Of a stretch of DNA of 64,000 nucleotides, positions 1 through 11,927 are shown in pieces (the first letter of the stretch is position 1; each line of letters begins with the position of its first letter). The notes beneath the pieces were generated by a model, which saw nothing but the letters and a program-made list of their open reading frames with translations, had not been told where the DNA came from and ran no database searches. The translations under genes and the position numbers were made by a program. This DNA is from Hydractinia symbiolongicarpus (Eukaryota; Cnidaria; Hydrozoa; Anthoathecata; Hydractiniidae). Location: NCBI RefSeq assembly GCF_029227915.1, contig NC_079877.1, positions 12,647,351 through 12,711,350 of the forward strand, written 5' to 3'.

Positions 1-743
1 GCCATGTAGGAACTAGGACAAAGTACGCGACCTTTTGTCTGTTTCTAAACGTACAAATTTTCAACGATGGTGTTTTAAAACAGTCGTCCGGAAATGACGA
101 ATTCAAAAAAGTAGAAGCAGACCATACTAACTTTACTGACATTAAGATACACATGAAAAACTTCCTTTCCTTGTTTTTTTTTCAGTAAAAAGGAATGTTG
201 CAATTAGAAAAAAAAGCGGGAAGTTATTCTCAATACTATTTTTCCTGAGATAAGTCAAAGTTCGGGAAGTTTCATGCAGGCGAAACTTCATGCGCTTAGA
301 TTAGAAAGCTTTCAGCTCTCATGGTGTTATTGGGTATGTGCTCACATGCCCTCATTACAATGCTCTTGGTTCGTTATGTCGATTGCGTCTTCTCATTTCG
401 AAATCATGATCACACGGCAGCCTTATTTCATCGATGTAGGAAGCGCTTATAAATCGAATGCATGAGTATGACCAGATATTTTGATGTTGCTAGCAATCCA
501 CTTGAGAGCAAGCCCTAGTTAATATTGTGAGTAACCGCGAGAGATATAACGTTATGTTTCACTGATAGAAGTAATTAAAATTACCATGAAGTCACACTAT
601 CTCTTCTGCAAGAGTCCTTCAGCAACTCTCCCCTTGAAACAGTTTTCACACATCAAAAGAGTTCTCTGATAATTGCCGACGACGGAAAAAGGCTCTATGA
701 CAAGGGTGCGAAGGTTTTATATATCACTTGCTTACAAAATCCT

Positions 744-960
744 ACTACTCAGCTGGCGTCGCCTCCCTCCATGCTTCTCCGGAAGAGAAACCGGAACGTT
801 CATCAAAGGTAGGGCAACGCAGTTTAGCACCGGTCACCCATCCAGATTTCGCGCTCAGGAGACAACACTGCAGCTCATCATCGCAGTTTTAGTGAGTGCC
901 TTTGTTGAGGAACAAAGACGGGACGCGTACTATAGAAATGATCCTAGTAAGTACGGTCTT
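744..960 (-). ncRNA. U3: U3 small nucleolar RNA, copy 1
   Basis: U3 is the box C/D snoRNA that pairs with the 5' ETS and 18S region of pre-rRNA and nucleates the SSU processome in the nucleolus. Read on the minus strand from 960 to 744 the RNA is 217 nt, the same length as human U3. It starts AAGACCGTAC and carries box A, GGATCATTTCTATAGT, at nt 17-32. A C' box (TGATGA, nt 81-86), box B GAGCGCGAA (nt 105-113), box C TGATGA (nt 156-161) and box D CTGA (nt 209-212) follow, ending CTGAGTAGT. The order and spacing are those of U3. The ends are set by analogy with human U3. I could not identify a PSE or a 3' box with confidence. Confidence 0.95.
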
Positions 961-2013
961 AGAGCGTCCGGTTAAGCTCGCAAAGGTGGTTCGAAAGGCC
1001 TTTGCGTTTACTTGTGGCGCACACTAAAAGATGTTGTTTAAGTAAACAGTGACAAAAAATAGATTTTCCTCGAGATTTTACGTTACTTGACGAATCGCTT
1101 AGTTTAAGGAAAGGCACACTTTTTAATTAGCCACATTTTGGCTGAATTGACAAAATCTTTATTTCCCGAGAGGCACAAATTTTAATTTGGAAACTTTTGC
1201 TGCTAAACAAATCTCCATTTCCAAGCTTTGTTTGTTACTTCTGGCGGGAAATTCTTTGCAAATCTGTTTGGCCATGTAGGAACTAGGACAAAGTACGCGA
1301 CCTTTTGTCTGTTTCTAAACGTACAAATTTTCAACGATGGTGTTTTAAAACAGTCGTCCGGAAATGACGAATTCAAAAAAGTAGAAGCAGACCATACTAA
1401 CTTTACTGACATTAAGATACACATGAAAAACTTCCTTTCCTTGTTTTTTTTTCAGTAAAAAGGAATGTTGCAATTAGAAAAAAAAGCGGGAAGTTATTCT
1501 CAATACTATTTTTCCTGAGATAAGTCAAAGTTCGGGAAGTTTCATGCAGGCGAAACTTCATGCGCTTAGATTAGAAAGCTTTCAGCTCTCATGGTGTTAT
1601 TGGGTATGTGCTCACATGCCCTCATTACAATGCTCTTGGTTCGTTATGTCGATTGCGTCTTCTCATTTCGAAATCATGATCACACGGCAGCCTTATTTCA
1701 TCGATGTAGGAAGCGCTTATAAATCGAATGCATGAGTATGACCAGATATTTTGATGTTGCTAGCAATCCACTTGAGAGCAAGCCCTAGTTAATATTGTGA
1801 GTAACCGCGAGAGATATAACGTTATGTTTCACTGATAGAAGTAATTAAAATTACCATGAAGTCACACTATCTCTTCTGCAAGAGTCCTTCAGCAACTCTC
1901 CCCTTGAAACAGTTTTCACACATCAAAAGAGTTCTCTGATAATTGCCGACGACGGAAAAAGGCTCTATGACAAGGGTGCGAAGGTTTTATATATCACTTG
2001 CTTACAAAATCCT

Positions 2014-2230
2014 ACTACTCAGCTGGCGTCGCCTCCCTCCATGCTTCTCCGGAAGAGAAACCGGAACGTTCATCAAAGGTAGGGCAACGCAGTTTAGCAC
2101 CGGTCACCCATCCAGATTTCGCGCTCAGGAGACAACACTGCAGCTCATCATCGCAGTTTTAGTGAGTGCCTTTGTTGAGGAACAAAGACGGGACGCGTAC
2201 TATAGAAATGATCCTAGTAAGTACGGTCTT
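2014..2230 (-). ncRNA. U3: U3 small nucleolar RNA, copy 2
   Basis: The sequence is identical to copy 1 across the 217-nt RNA, with all U3 boxes intact. Its flanking spacer is of the same type as unit 1: C in the TTTTCAACG site and CATCAAAAGA downstream of the RNA 3' end. Confidence 0.94.
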
Positions 2231-3283
2231 AGAGCGTCCGGTTAAGCTCGCAAAGGTGGTTCGAAAGGCCTTTGCGTTTACTTGTGGCGCACACTAAAAG
2301 ATGTTGTTTAAGTAAACAGTGACAAAAAATAGATTTTCCTCGAGATTTTACGTTACTTGACGAATCGCTTAGTTTAAGGAAAGGCACACTTTTTAATTAG
2401 CCACATTTTGGCTGAATTGACAAAATCTTTATTTCCCGAGAGGCACAAATTTTAATTTGGAAACTTTTGCTGCTAAACAAATCTCCATTTCCAAGCTTTG
2501 TTTGTTACTTCTGGCGGGAAATTCTTTGCAAATCTGTTTGGCCATGTAGGAACTAGGACAAAGTACGCGACCTTTTGTCTGTTTCTAAACGTACAAATTT
2601 TTAACGATGGTGTTTTAAAACAGTCGTCCGGAAATGACGAATTCAAAAAAGTAGAAGCAGACCATACTAACTTTACTGACATTAAGATACACATGAAAAA
2701 CTTCCTTTCCTTGTTTTTTTTTCAGTAAAAAGGAATGTTGCAATTAGAAAAAAAAGCGGGAAGTTATTCTCAATACTATTTTTCCTGAGATAAGTCAAAG
2801 TTCGGGAAGTTTCATGCAGGCGAAACTTCATGCGCTTAGATTAGAAAGCTTTCAGCTCTCATGGTGTTATTGGGTATGTGCTCACATGCCCTCATTACAA
2901 TGCTCTTGGTTCGTTATGTCGATTGCGTCTTCTCATTTCGAAATCATGATCACACGGCAGCCTTATTTCATCGATGTAGGAAGCGCTTATAAATCGAATG
3001 CATGAGTATGACCAGATATTTTGATGTTGCTAGCAATCCACTTGAGAGCGAGCCCTAGTTAATATTGTGAGTAACCGCGAGAGATATAACGTTATGTTTC
3101 ACTGATAGAAGTAATTAAAATTACCATGAAGTCACACTATCTCTTCTGCAAGAGTCCTTCAGCAACTCTCCCCTTGAAACAGTTTTCACACATCAAAAGA
3201 GTTCTCTGATAATTGCCGACGACGGAAAAAGGCTCTATGACAAGGGTGCGAAGGTTTTATATATCACTTGCTTACAAAATCCT

Positions 3284-3500
3284 ACTACTCAGCTGGCGTC
3301 GCCTCCCTCCATGCTTCTCCGGAAGAGAAACCGGAACGTTCATCAAAGGTAGGGCAACGCAGTTTAGCACCGGTCACCCATCCAGATTTCGCGCTCAGGA
3401 GACAACACTGCAGCTCATCATCGCAGTTTTAGTGAGTGCCTTTGTTGAGGAACAAAGACGGGACGCGTACTATAGAAATGATCCTAGTAAGTACGGTCTT
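3284..3500 (-). ncRNA. U3: U3 small nucleolar RNA, copy 3
   Basis: All U3 boxes are intact and the RNA equals copy 1. The spacer of this unit carries the TTTTTAACG and GAGAGCG variants that it shares with units 4 and 6. Confidence 0.94.
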
Positions 3501-4553
3501 AGAGCGTCCGGTTAAGCTCGCAAAGGTGGTTCGAAAGGCCTTTGCGTTTACTTGTGGCGCACACTAAAAGATGTTGTTTAAGTAAACAGTGACAAAAAAT
3601 AGATTTTCCTCGAGATTTTACGTTACTTGACGAATCGCTTAGTTTAAGGAAAGGCACACTTTTTAATTAGCCACATTTTGGCTGAATTGACAAAATCTTT
3701 ATTTCCCGAGAGGCACAAATTTTAATTTGGAAACTTTTGCTGCTAAACAAATCTCCATTTCCAAGCTTTGTTTGTTACTTCTGGCGGGAAATTCTTTGCA
3801 AATCTGTTTGGCCATGTAGGAACTAGGACAAAGTACGCGACCTTTTGTCTGTTTCTAAACGTACAAATTTTTAACGATGGTGTTTTAAAACAGTCGTCCG
3901 GAAATGACGAATTCAAAAAAGTAGAAGCAGACCATACTAACTTTACTGACATTAAGATACACATGAAAAACTTCCTTTCCTTGTTTTTTTTTCAGTAAAA
4001 AGGAATGTTGCAATTAGAAAAAAAAGCGGGAAGTTATTCTCAATACTATTTTTCCTGAGATAAGTCAAAGTTCGGGAAGTTTCATGCAGGCGAAACTTCA
4101 TGCGCTTAGATTAGAAAGCTTTCAGCTCTCATGGTGTTATTGGGTATGTGCTCACATGCCCTCATTACAATGCTCTTGGTTCGTTATGTCGATTGCGTCT
4201 TCTCATTTCGAAATCATGATCACACGGCAGCCTTATTTCATCGATGTAGGAAGCGCTTATAAATCGAATGCATGAGTATGACCAGATATTTTGATGTTGC
4301 TAGCAATCCACTTGAGAGCGAGCCCTAGTTAATATTGTGAGTAACCGCGAGAGATATAACGTTATGTTTCACTGATAGAAGTAATTAAAATTACCATGAA
4401 GTCACACTATCTCTTCTGCAAGAGTCCTTCAGCAACTCTCCCCTTGAAACAGTTTTCACACATAAAATGAGTTCTCCGATAATTGCCGACGACGGAAAAA
4501 GGCTCTATGACAAGGGTGCGAAGGTTTTATATATCACTTGCTTACAAAATCTT

Positions 4554-4770
4554 ACTACTCAGCTGGCGTCGCCTCCCTCCATGCTTCTCCGGAAGAGAAA
4601 CCGGAACGTTCATCAAAGGTAGGGCAACGCAGTTTAGCACCGGTCACCCATCCAGATTTCGCGCTCAGGAGACAACACTGCAGCTCATCATCGCAGTTTT
4701 AGTGAGTGCCTTTGTTGAGGAACAAAGACGGGACGCGTACTATAGAAATGATCCTAGTAAGTACGGTCTT
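4554..4770 (-). ncRNA. U3: U3 small nucleolar RNA, copy 4
   Basis: The RNA equals copy 1. Just beyond its 3' end the flank differs (CTTACTACTC for CCTACTACTC, and CATAAAATGA for CATCAAAAGA), a haplotype shared with units 6 and 8. The changes lie outside the mature RNA. Confidence 0.94.
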
Positions 4771-5823
4771 AGAGCGTCCGGTTAAGCTCGCAAAGGTGGT
4801 TCGAAAGGCCTTTGCGTTTACTTGTGGCGCACACTAAAAGATGTTGTTTAAGTAAACAGTGACAAAAAATAGATTTTCCTCGAGATTTTACGTTACTTGA
4901 CGAATCGCTTAGTTTAAGGAAAGGCACACTTTTTAATTAGCCACATTTTGGCTGAATTGACAAAATCTTTATTTCCCGAGAGGCACAAATTTTAATTTGG
5001 AAACTTTTGCTGCTAAACAAATCTCCATTTCCAAGCTTTGTTTGTTACTTCTGGCGGGAAATTCTTTGCAAATCTGTTTGGCCATGTAGGAACTAGGACA
5101 AAGTACGCGACCTTTTGTCTGTTTCTAAACGTACAAATTTTCAACGATGGTGTTTTAAAACAGTCGTCCGGAAATGACGAATTCAAAAAAGTAGAAGCAG
5201 ACCATACTAACTTTACTGACATTAAGATACACATGAAAAACTTCCTTTCCTTGTTTTTTTTTCAGTAAAAAGGAATGTTGCAATTAGAAAAAAAAGCGGG
5301 AAGTTATTCTCAATACTATTTTTCCTGAGATAAGTCAAAGTTCGGGAAGTTTCATGCAGGCAAAACTTCATGCGCTTAGATTAGAAAGCTTTCAGCTCTC
5401 ATGGTGTTATTGGGTATGTGCTCACATGCCCTCATTACAATGCTCTTGGTTCGTTATGTCGATTGCGTCTTCTCATTTCGAAATCATGATCACACGGCAG
5501 CCTTATTTCATCGATGTAGGAAGCGCTTATAAATCGAATGCATGAGTATGACCAGATATTTTGATGTTGCTAGCAATCCACTTGAGAGCAAGCCCTAGTT
5601 AATATTGTGAGTAACCGCGAGAGATATAACGTTATGTTTCACTGATAGAAGTAATTAAAATTACCATGAAGTCACACTATCTCTTCTGCAAGAGTCCTTC
5701 AGCAACTCTCCCCTTGAAACAGTTTTCACACATCAAAAGAGTTCTCTGATAATTGCCGACGACGGAAAAAGGCTCTATGACAAGGGTGCGAAGGTTTTAT
5801 ATATCACTTGCTTACAAAATCCT

Positions 5824-6040
5824 ACTACTCAGCTGGCGTCGCCTCCCTCCATGCTTCTCCGGAAGAGAAACCGGAACGTTCATCAAAGGTAGGGCAACGC
5901 AGTTTAGCACCGGTCACCCATCCGGATTTCGCGCTCAGGAGACAACACTGCAGCTCATCATCGCAGTTTTAGTGAGTGCCTTTGTTGAGGAACAAAGACG
6001 GGACGCGTACTATAGAAATGATCCTAGTAAGTACGGTCTT
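5824..6040 (-). ncRNA. U3: U3 small nucleolar RNA, copy 5 (nt 117 variant)
   Basis: All boxes are intact. This copy has one substitution inside the RNA, plus-strand A to G at 5924, which makes nt 117 C in place of U, four bases past box B. Copy 7 shares it. The spacer has GGCAAAACTT in place of GGCGAAACTT, again shared only with unit 7. Confidence 0.94.
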
Positions 6041-7093
6041 AGAGCGTCCGGTTAAGCTCGCAAAGGTGGTTCGAAAGGCCTTTGCGTTTACTTGTGGCGC
6101 ACACTAAAAGATGTTGTTTAAGTAAACAGTGACAAAAAATAGATTTTCCTCGAGATTTTACGTTACTTGACGAATCGCTTAGTTTAAGGAAAGGCACACT
6201 TTTTAATTAGCCACATTTTGGCTGAATTGACAAAATCTTTATTTCCCGAGAGGCACAAATTTTAATTTGGAAACTTTTGCTGCTAAACAAATCTCCATTT
6301 CCAAGCTTTGTTTGTTACTTCTGGCGGGAAATTCTTTGCAAATCTGTTTGGCCATGTAGGAACTAGGACAAAGTACGCGACCTTTTGTCTGTTTCTAAAC
6401 GTACAAATTTTTAACGATGGTGTTTTAAAACAGTCGTCCGGAAATGACGAATTCAAAAAAGTAGAAGCAGACCATACTAACTTTACTGACATTAAGATAC
6501 ACATGAAAAACTTCCTTTCCTTGTTTTTTTTTCAGTAAAAAGGAATGTTGCAATTAGAAAAAAAAGCGGGAAGTTATTCTCAATACTATTTTTCCTGAGA
6601 TAAGTCAAAGTTCGGGAAGTTTCATGCAGGCGAAACTTCATGCGCTTAGATTAGAAAGCTTTCAGCTCTCATGGTGTTATTGGGTATGTGCTCACATGCC
6701 CTCATTACAATGCTCTTGGTTCGTTATGTCGATTGCGTCTTCTCATTTCGAAATCATGATCACACGGCAGCCTTATTTCATCGATGTAGGAAGCGCTTAT
6801 AAATCGAATGCATGAGTATGACCAGATATTTTGATGTTGCTAGCAATCCACTTGAGAGCGAGCCCTAGTTAATATTGTGAGTAACCGCGAGAGATATAAC
6901 GTTATGTTTCACTGATAGAAGTAATTAAAATTACCATGAAGTCACACTATCTCTTCTGCAAGAGTCCTTCAGCAACTCTCCCCTTGAAACAGTTTTCACA
7001 CATAAAATGAGTTCTCCGATAATTGCCGACGACGGAAAAAGGCTCTATGACAAGGGTGCGAAGGTTTTATATATCACTTGCTTACAAAATCTT

Positions 7094-7310
7094 ACTACTC
7101 AGCTGGCGTCGCCTCCCTCCATGCTTCTCCGGAAGAGAAACCGGAACGTTCATCAAAGGTAGGGCAACGCAGTTTAGCACCGGTCACCCATCCAGATTTC
7201 GCGCTCAGGAGACAACACTGCAGCTCATCATCGCAGTTTTAGTGAGTGCCTTTGTTGAGGAACAAAGACGGGACGCGTACTATAGAAATGATCCTAGTAA
7301 GTACGGTCTT
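7094..7310 (-). ncRNA. U3: U3 small nucleolar RNA, copy 6
   Basis: The RNA equals copy 1. The whole unit carries the same variant set as unit 4 (TTTTTAACG, GAGAGCG, CATAAAATGA, CTTACTACTC). Confidence 0.94.
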
Positions 7311-8363
7311 AGAGCGTCCGGTTAAGCTCGCAAAGGTGGTTCGAAAGGCCTTTGCGTTTACTTGTGGCGCACACTAAAAGATGTTGTTTAAGTAAACAGT
7401 GACAAAAAATAGATTTTCCTCGAGATTTTACGTTACTTGACGAATCGCTTAGTTTAAGGAAAGGCACACTTTTTAATTAGCCACATTTTGGCTGAATTGA
7501 CAAAATCTTTATTTCCCGAGAGGCACAAATTTTAATTTGGAAACTTTTGCTGCTAAACAAATCTCCATTTCCAAGCTTTGTTTGTTACTTCTGGCGGGAA
7601 ATTCTTTGCAAATCTGTTTGGCCATGTAGGAACTAGGACAAAGTACGCGACCTTTTGTCTGTTTCTAAACGTACAAATTTTCAACGATGGTGTTTTAAAA
7701 CAGTCGTCCGGAAATGACGAATTCAAAAAAGTAGAAGCAGACCATACTAACTTTACTGACATTAAGATACACATGAAAAACTTCCTTTCCTTGTTTTTTT
7801 TTCAGTAAAAAGGAATGTTGCAATTAGAAAAAAAAGCGGGAAGTTATTCTCAATACTATTTTTCCTGAGATAAGTCAAAGTTCGGGAAGTTTCATGCAGG
7901 CAAAACTTCATGCGCTTAGATTAGAAAGCTTTCAGCTCTCATGGTGTTATTGGGTATGTGCTCACATGCCCTCATTACAATGCTCTTGGTTCGTTATGTC
8001 GATTGCGTCTTCTCATTTCGAAATCATGATCACACGGCAGCCTTATTTCATCGATGTAGGAAGCGCTTATAAATCGAATGCATGAGTATGACCAGATATT
8101 TTGATGTTGCTAGCAATCCACTTGAGAGCAAGCCCTAGTTAATATTGTGAGTAACCGCGAGAGATATAACGTTATGTTTCACTGATAGAAGTAATTAAAA
8201 TTACCATGAAGTCACACTATCTCTTCTGCAAGAGTCCTTCAGCAACTCTCCCCTTGAAACAGTTTTCACACATCAAAAGAGTTCTCTGATAATTGCCGAC
8301 GACGGAAAAAGGCTCTATGACAAGGATGCGAAGGTTTTATATATCACTTGCTTACAAAATCCT

Positions 8364-8580
8364 ACTACTCAGCTGGCGTCGCCTCCCTCCATGCTTCTCC
8401 GGAAGAGAAACCGGAACGTTCATCAAAGGTAGGGCAACGCAGTTTAGCACCGGTCACCCATCCGGATTTCGCGCTCAGGAGACAACACTGCAGCTCATCA
8501 TCGCAGTTTTAGTGAGTGCCTTTGTTGAGGAACAAAGACGGGACGCGTACTATAGAAATGATCCTAGTAAGTACGGTCTT
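8364..8580 (-). ncRNA. U3: U3 small nucleolar RNA, copy 7 (nt 117 variant)
   Basis: This copy has the nt 117 U to C change of copy 5 (plus-strand G at 8464). The unit matches unit 5 at all diagnostic sites and has one private spacer change (CAAGGATGCG for CAAGGGTGCG near 8326). Confidence 0.94.
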
Positions 8581-9633
8581 AGAGCGTCCGGTTAAGCTCG
8601 CAAAGGTGGTTCGAAAGGCCTTTGCGTTTACTTGTGGCGCACACTAAAAGATGTTGTTTAAGTAAACAGTGACAAAAAATAGATTTTCCTCGAGATTTTA
8701 CGTTACTTGACGAATCGCTTAGTTTAAGGAAAGGCACACTTTTTAATTAGCCACATTTTGGCTGAATTGACAAAATCTTTATTTCCCGAGAGGCACAAAT
8801 TTTAATTTGGAAACTTTTGCTGCTAAACAAATCTCCATTTCCAAGCTTTGTTTGTTACTTCTGGCGGGAAATTCTTTGCAAATCTGTTTGGCCATGTAGG
8901 AACTAGGACAAAGTACGCGACCTTTTGTCTGTTTCTAAACGTACAAATTTTCAACGATGGTGTTTTAAAACAGTCGTCCGGAAATGACGAATTCAAAAAA
9001 GTAGAAGCAGACCATACTAACTTTACTGACATTAAGATACACATGAAAAACTTCCTTTCCTTGTTTTTTTTTCAGTAAAAAGGAATGTTGCAATTAGAAA
9101 AAAAAGCGGGAAGTTATTCTCAATACTATTTTTCCTGAGATAAGTCAAAGTTCGGGAAGTTTCATGCAGGCGAAACTTCATGCGCTTAGATTAGAAAGCT
9201 TTCAGCTCTCATGGTGTTATTGGGTATGTGCTCACATGCCCTCATTACAATGCTCTTGGTTCGTTATGTCGATTGCGTCTTCTCATTTCGAAATCATGAT
9301 CACACGGCAGCCTTATTTCATCGATGTAGGAAGCGCTTATAAATCGAATGCATGAGTATGACCAGATATTTTGATGTTGCTAGCAATCCACTTGAGAGCA
9401 AGCCCTAGTTAATATTGTGAGTAACCGCGAGAGATATAACGTTATGTTTCACTGATAGAAGTAATTAAAATTACCATGAAGTCACACTATCTCTTCTGCA
9501 AGAGTCCTTCAGCAACTCTCCCCTTGAAACAGTTTTCACACATAAAATGAGTTCTCCGATAATTGCCGACGACGGAAAAAGGCTCTATGACAAGGGTGCG
9601 AAGGTTTTATATATCATTTGCTTACAAAATCTT

Positions 9634-9850
9634 ACTACTCAGCTGGCGTCGCCTCCCTCCATGCTTCTCCGGAAGAGAAACCGGAACGTTCATCAAAGGT
9701 AGGGCAACGCAGTTTAGCACCGGTCACCCATCCAGATTTCGCGCTCAGGAGACAACACTGCAGCTCATCATCGCAGTTTTAGTGAGTGCCTTTGTTGAGG
9801 AACAAAGACGGGACGCGTACTATAGAAATGATCCTAGTAAGTACGGTCTT
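9634..9850 (-). ncRNA. U3: U3 small nucleolar RNA, copy 8, array edge
   Basis: The RNA equals copy 1 and all boxes are intact. The flank beyond the RNA 3' end is of the unit 4/6 type, with a private change (TATCATTTGC at about 9617). The upstream flank has more private changes (GTTAACCTCG, ATGTTTTTTACG, GATTTTATG) than inner units. This is expected for the outermost copy, which escapes homogenisation. Confidence 0.93.
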
Positions 9851-10158
9851 AGAGCGTCCGGTTAACCTCGCAAAGGTGGTTCGAAAGGCCTTTGCGTTTA
9901 CTTGTGGCGCACACTAAAAGATGTTTTTTACGTAAACAGTGACAAAAAATAGATTTTCCTCGAGATTTTATGTTACTTGACGAATCGCTTAGTTTAAGGA
10001 AAGGCACACTTTTTAATTAGCCACATTTTGGCTGAATTGACAAAATCTTTATTTCCCGAGAGGCACAAATTTTAATTTGGAAACTTTTGTTGCTAAACAA
10101 ATCTCCATTTCCAAGCTTTGTTTGTTACTTCTGGCGGGAAATTCTTTGCAAATTGTTT

Positions 10159-10320
10159 GCCATGTAGGAACTAGGACAAAGTACGCGACATTTTGACACT
10201 TTTTGTTGTATCTTAAGAGGACAAATTTTCAGCGATGGTTTACCGGAGGGTTTTTTCCTCACGAAATGACGACAGCTTTGTAAGAGTTTATTCACCTTTT
10301 TAACTAACTTTACTGTGCGC
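10159..10320. repeat. Degenerate ninth repeat unit at array edge
   Basis: After unit 8 the next unit starts normally (GCCATGTAGGAACTAGGACA) and then diverges. Recognisable islands remain, such as ACAAATTTTCAGCGATGG, GAAATGACGA and AACTAACTTTACTG. Similarity fades by about 10320 and there is no U3 in it. Confidence 0.8.
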
Positions 10321-10870
10321 AAAATGTTTAACGCAGCCTTGGGGGTGATTATTTTCAATTTGTTTTTTGGAAAGTGAAAAAAAAAATAGGCAAACAAGCC
10401 ACAGCTAAAATGTGAATGTTTTGGTAATGAAAAGCGTGTGCTTTATTGGTTTTTGCGATTTGAAAAAAAGTCAAAAGATATATATAGATAAATATAATGT
10501 CGGCCAATGAGTAAGAAATTTTTTTGGAAATTTTACTGTTTATAGAAAACTGAAGAAAACTCAAAACCGCAAATTTTCTTTTCACAAAAATACTCCAGAA
10601 AAAAATACTTTAAATACCTTTGATGTATTAATTACTGCTGCCATATTGGGCTTAAATTTCGACCCGTAGTTAATAAAAACGAAATTTTAGTGACTCAGTA
10701 TAACTCGTAATCATTCTTATACACGTGAATTTTTGCTGTGTTTGTTGTTACAACCGTTGTTTTTCGTTTTTGTTTCCCTCCAACAATTACTATTATGACT
10801 GCGAATTAATGACTGCTGCTTGTATTAATTTGTTTACAACCACAGCCTGCTCAACCATAGCTACCACATA
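10321..10870. other. Intergenic, AT-rich
   Basis: I see no gene here. Short minus-strand open frames are AT-rich and low in information. Confidence 0.5.
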
Positions 10871-10880
10871 AGCGCGCGAC

Positions 10881-10888
10881 TATATAAA
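10881..10888 (+). promoter_or_regulatory. TATA box of the EGF-domain gene
   Basis: TATATAAA follows a GC-rich stretch (AGCGCGCGAC). A start site near 10911 would give a 5' untranslated exon. A possible small second 5' UTR exon is 11215-11264, with acceptor TTTTGTTTTAG and donor GTAAGT. A further acceptor at 11917-11918, TTCTTAG, lies ten bases before the ATG. The UTR exons are inference. Confidence 0.5.
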
Positions 10889-11927
10889 CAGAGAATGTGG
10901 CTATTGGTTAATGTTGTTTCTAAGTGAACGAAAACATTTACAGTGACGAACCCTACATAGTTGCAGACATCCCGGAAGCAATAAAACAAAATTTAATTAA
11001 GGTGCATCAATGGCTTATGAAATCACGTTGCATAACAAACTATGTAATTATGATAATTATTTGACGTTGACAGTATAATTTATGCTAATTATTTCGATCA
11101 AAAGAAAACAAAGCAACTGTATCGGGTAATAAAAAAAATTAATTTATAATAGTTATTTTTTACTAATTAAGAATAATTATGTGATTAGTGTAAAAATTTT
11201 TGTTTTTGTTTTAGCTTAGAAAATTGGCAAAAAAAAATCAACCAACATTGAAGCCACATCACACGTAAGTTCTTTTTCTTTGATAAAATTTCTTATATTT
11301 AAGAACAACAGCTCAAAGTGATCATTTGAGACGAACATGAGAGGCTTCTTGATATCATACTTTCTTAAGTCAAGAAAATAGAAAAATCAATATGTATTCT
11401 ATAGAAATGGTTTATAGTTCTGATAAACGATAACGAACGATATTGAATAAAAAAAACTTTTTCTTAGATGTTCTTATTTATCTGAACTTGTTGTTTTGTG
11501 TTGTTCGAACAGTTGTAATTAATAATGATTCTACCTCCACGTACACTATACGTATCTTTTGTGATAATAAAAAATACATATATGAACATAAAAACCTTTT
11601 AATACTAACTTAAAACGAGTTAAGGAGCGATGCTATTAGAATCAAGTATAGCAGGCATACACTGGCATTAAAAATATTCTTTTAACAATCACTTCTCATT
11701 TTATTCAACATCTTCCCATAAGAGTTTTGTAATAAGTGATAAATATGTTGTGAAATGTTTAAAGAAAAAAAGGTAACTCGTTCCGTTAAAAACTTCTTAA
11801 AAACTCTCAGGCTCTAGAAATATGTCCTTCTGTTAGCTTTTGCAAATTCATTCATTATTTCTTTATTTATTAATTTAGTCATTCATTCATTTATTCATTC
11901 AACTCTTTTTATTCTTAGGTCAAAACA

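Larger units (their letters stand above)
1..10158. repeat. Tandem array of 1,270-bp U3 snoRNA units
   Basis: Eight near-identical units of 1,270 bp begin at 1, 1271, 2541, 3811, 5081, 6351, 7621 and 8891 (counting from GCCATGTAGG). The array runs off the left edge; the last unit is 2 bp shorter. Each unit holds one U3 snoRNA on the minus strand, with about 1 kb of spacer. Units differ at only a handful of sites, so the array is being homogenised. The short open frames inside each unit (63, 100, 73 and 76 codons) repeat because the DNA repeats; the 100-codon one lies antisense to the U3 gene. None looks like a real protein. Confidence 0.97.

Noticed and set aside
673-975. Repeated 100-codon open frame in every U3 unit
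   Set aside because: It lies antisense to the U3 RNA, and its conservation follows from conservation of the snoRNA and the repeat, not from protein coding.
1203-1458. Overlapping 73- and 76-codon frames in every spacer
   Set aside because: They are on opposite strands of the same DNA with no protein signature, and only reflect repetition of the unit.
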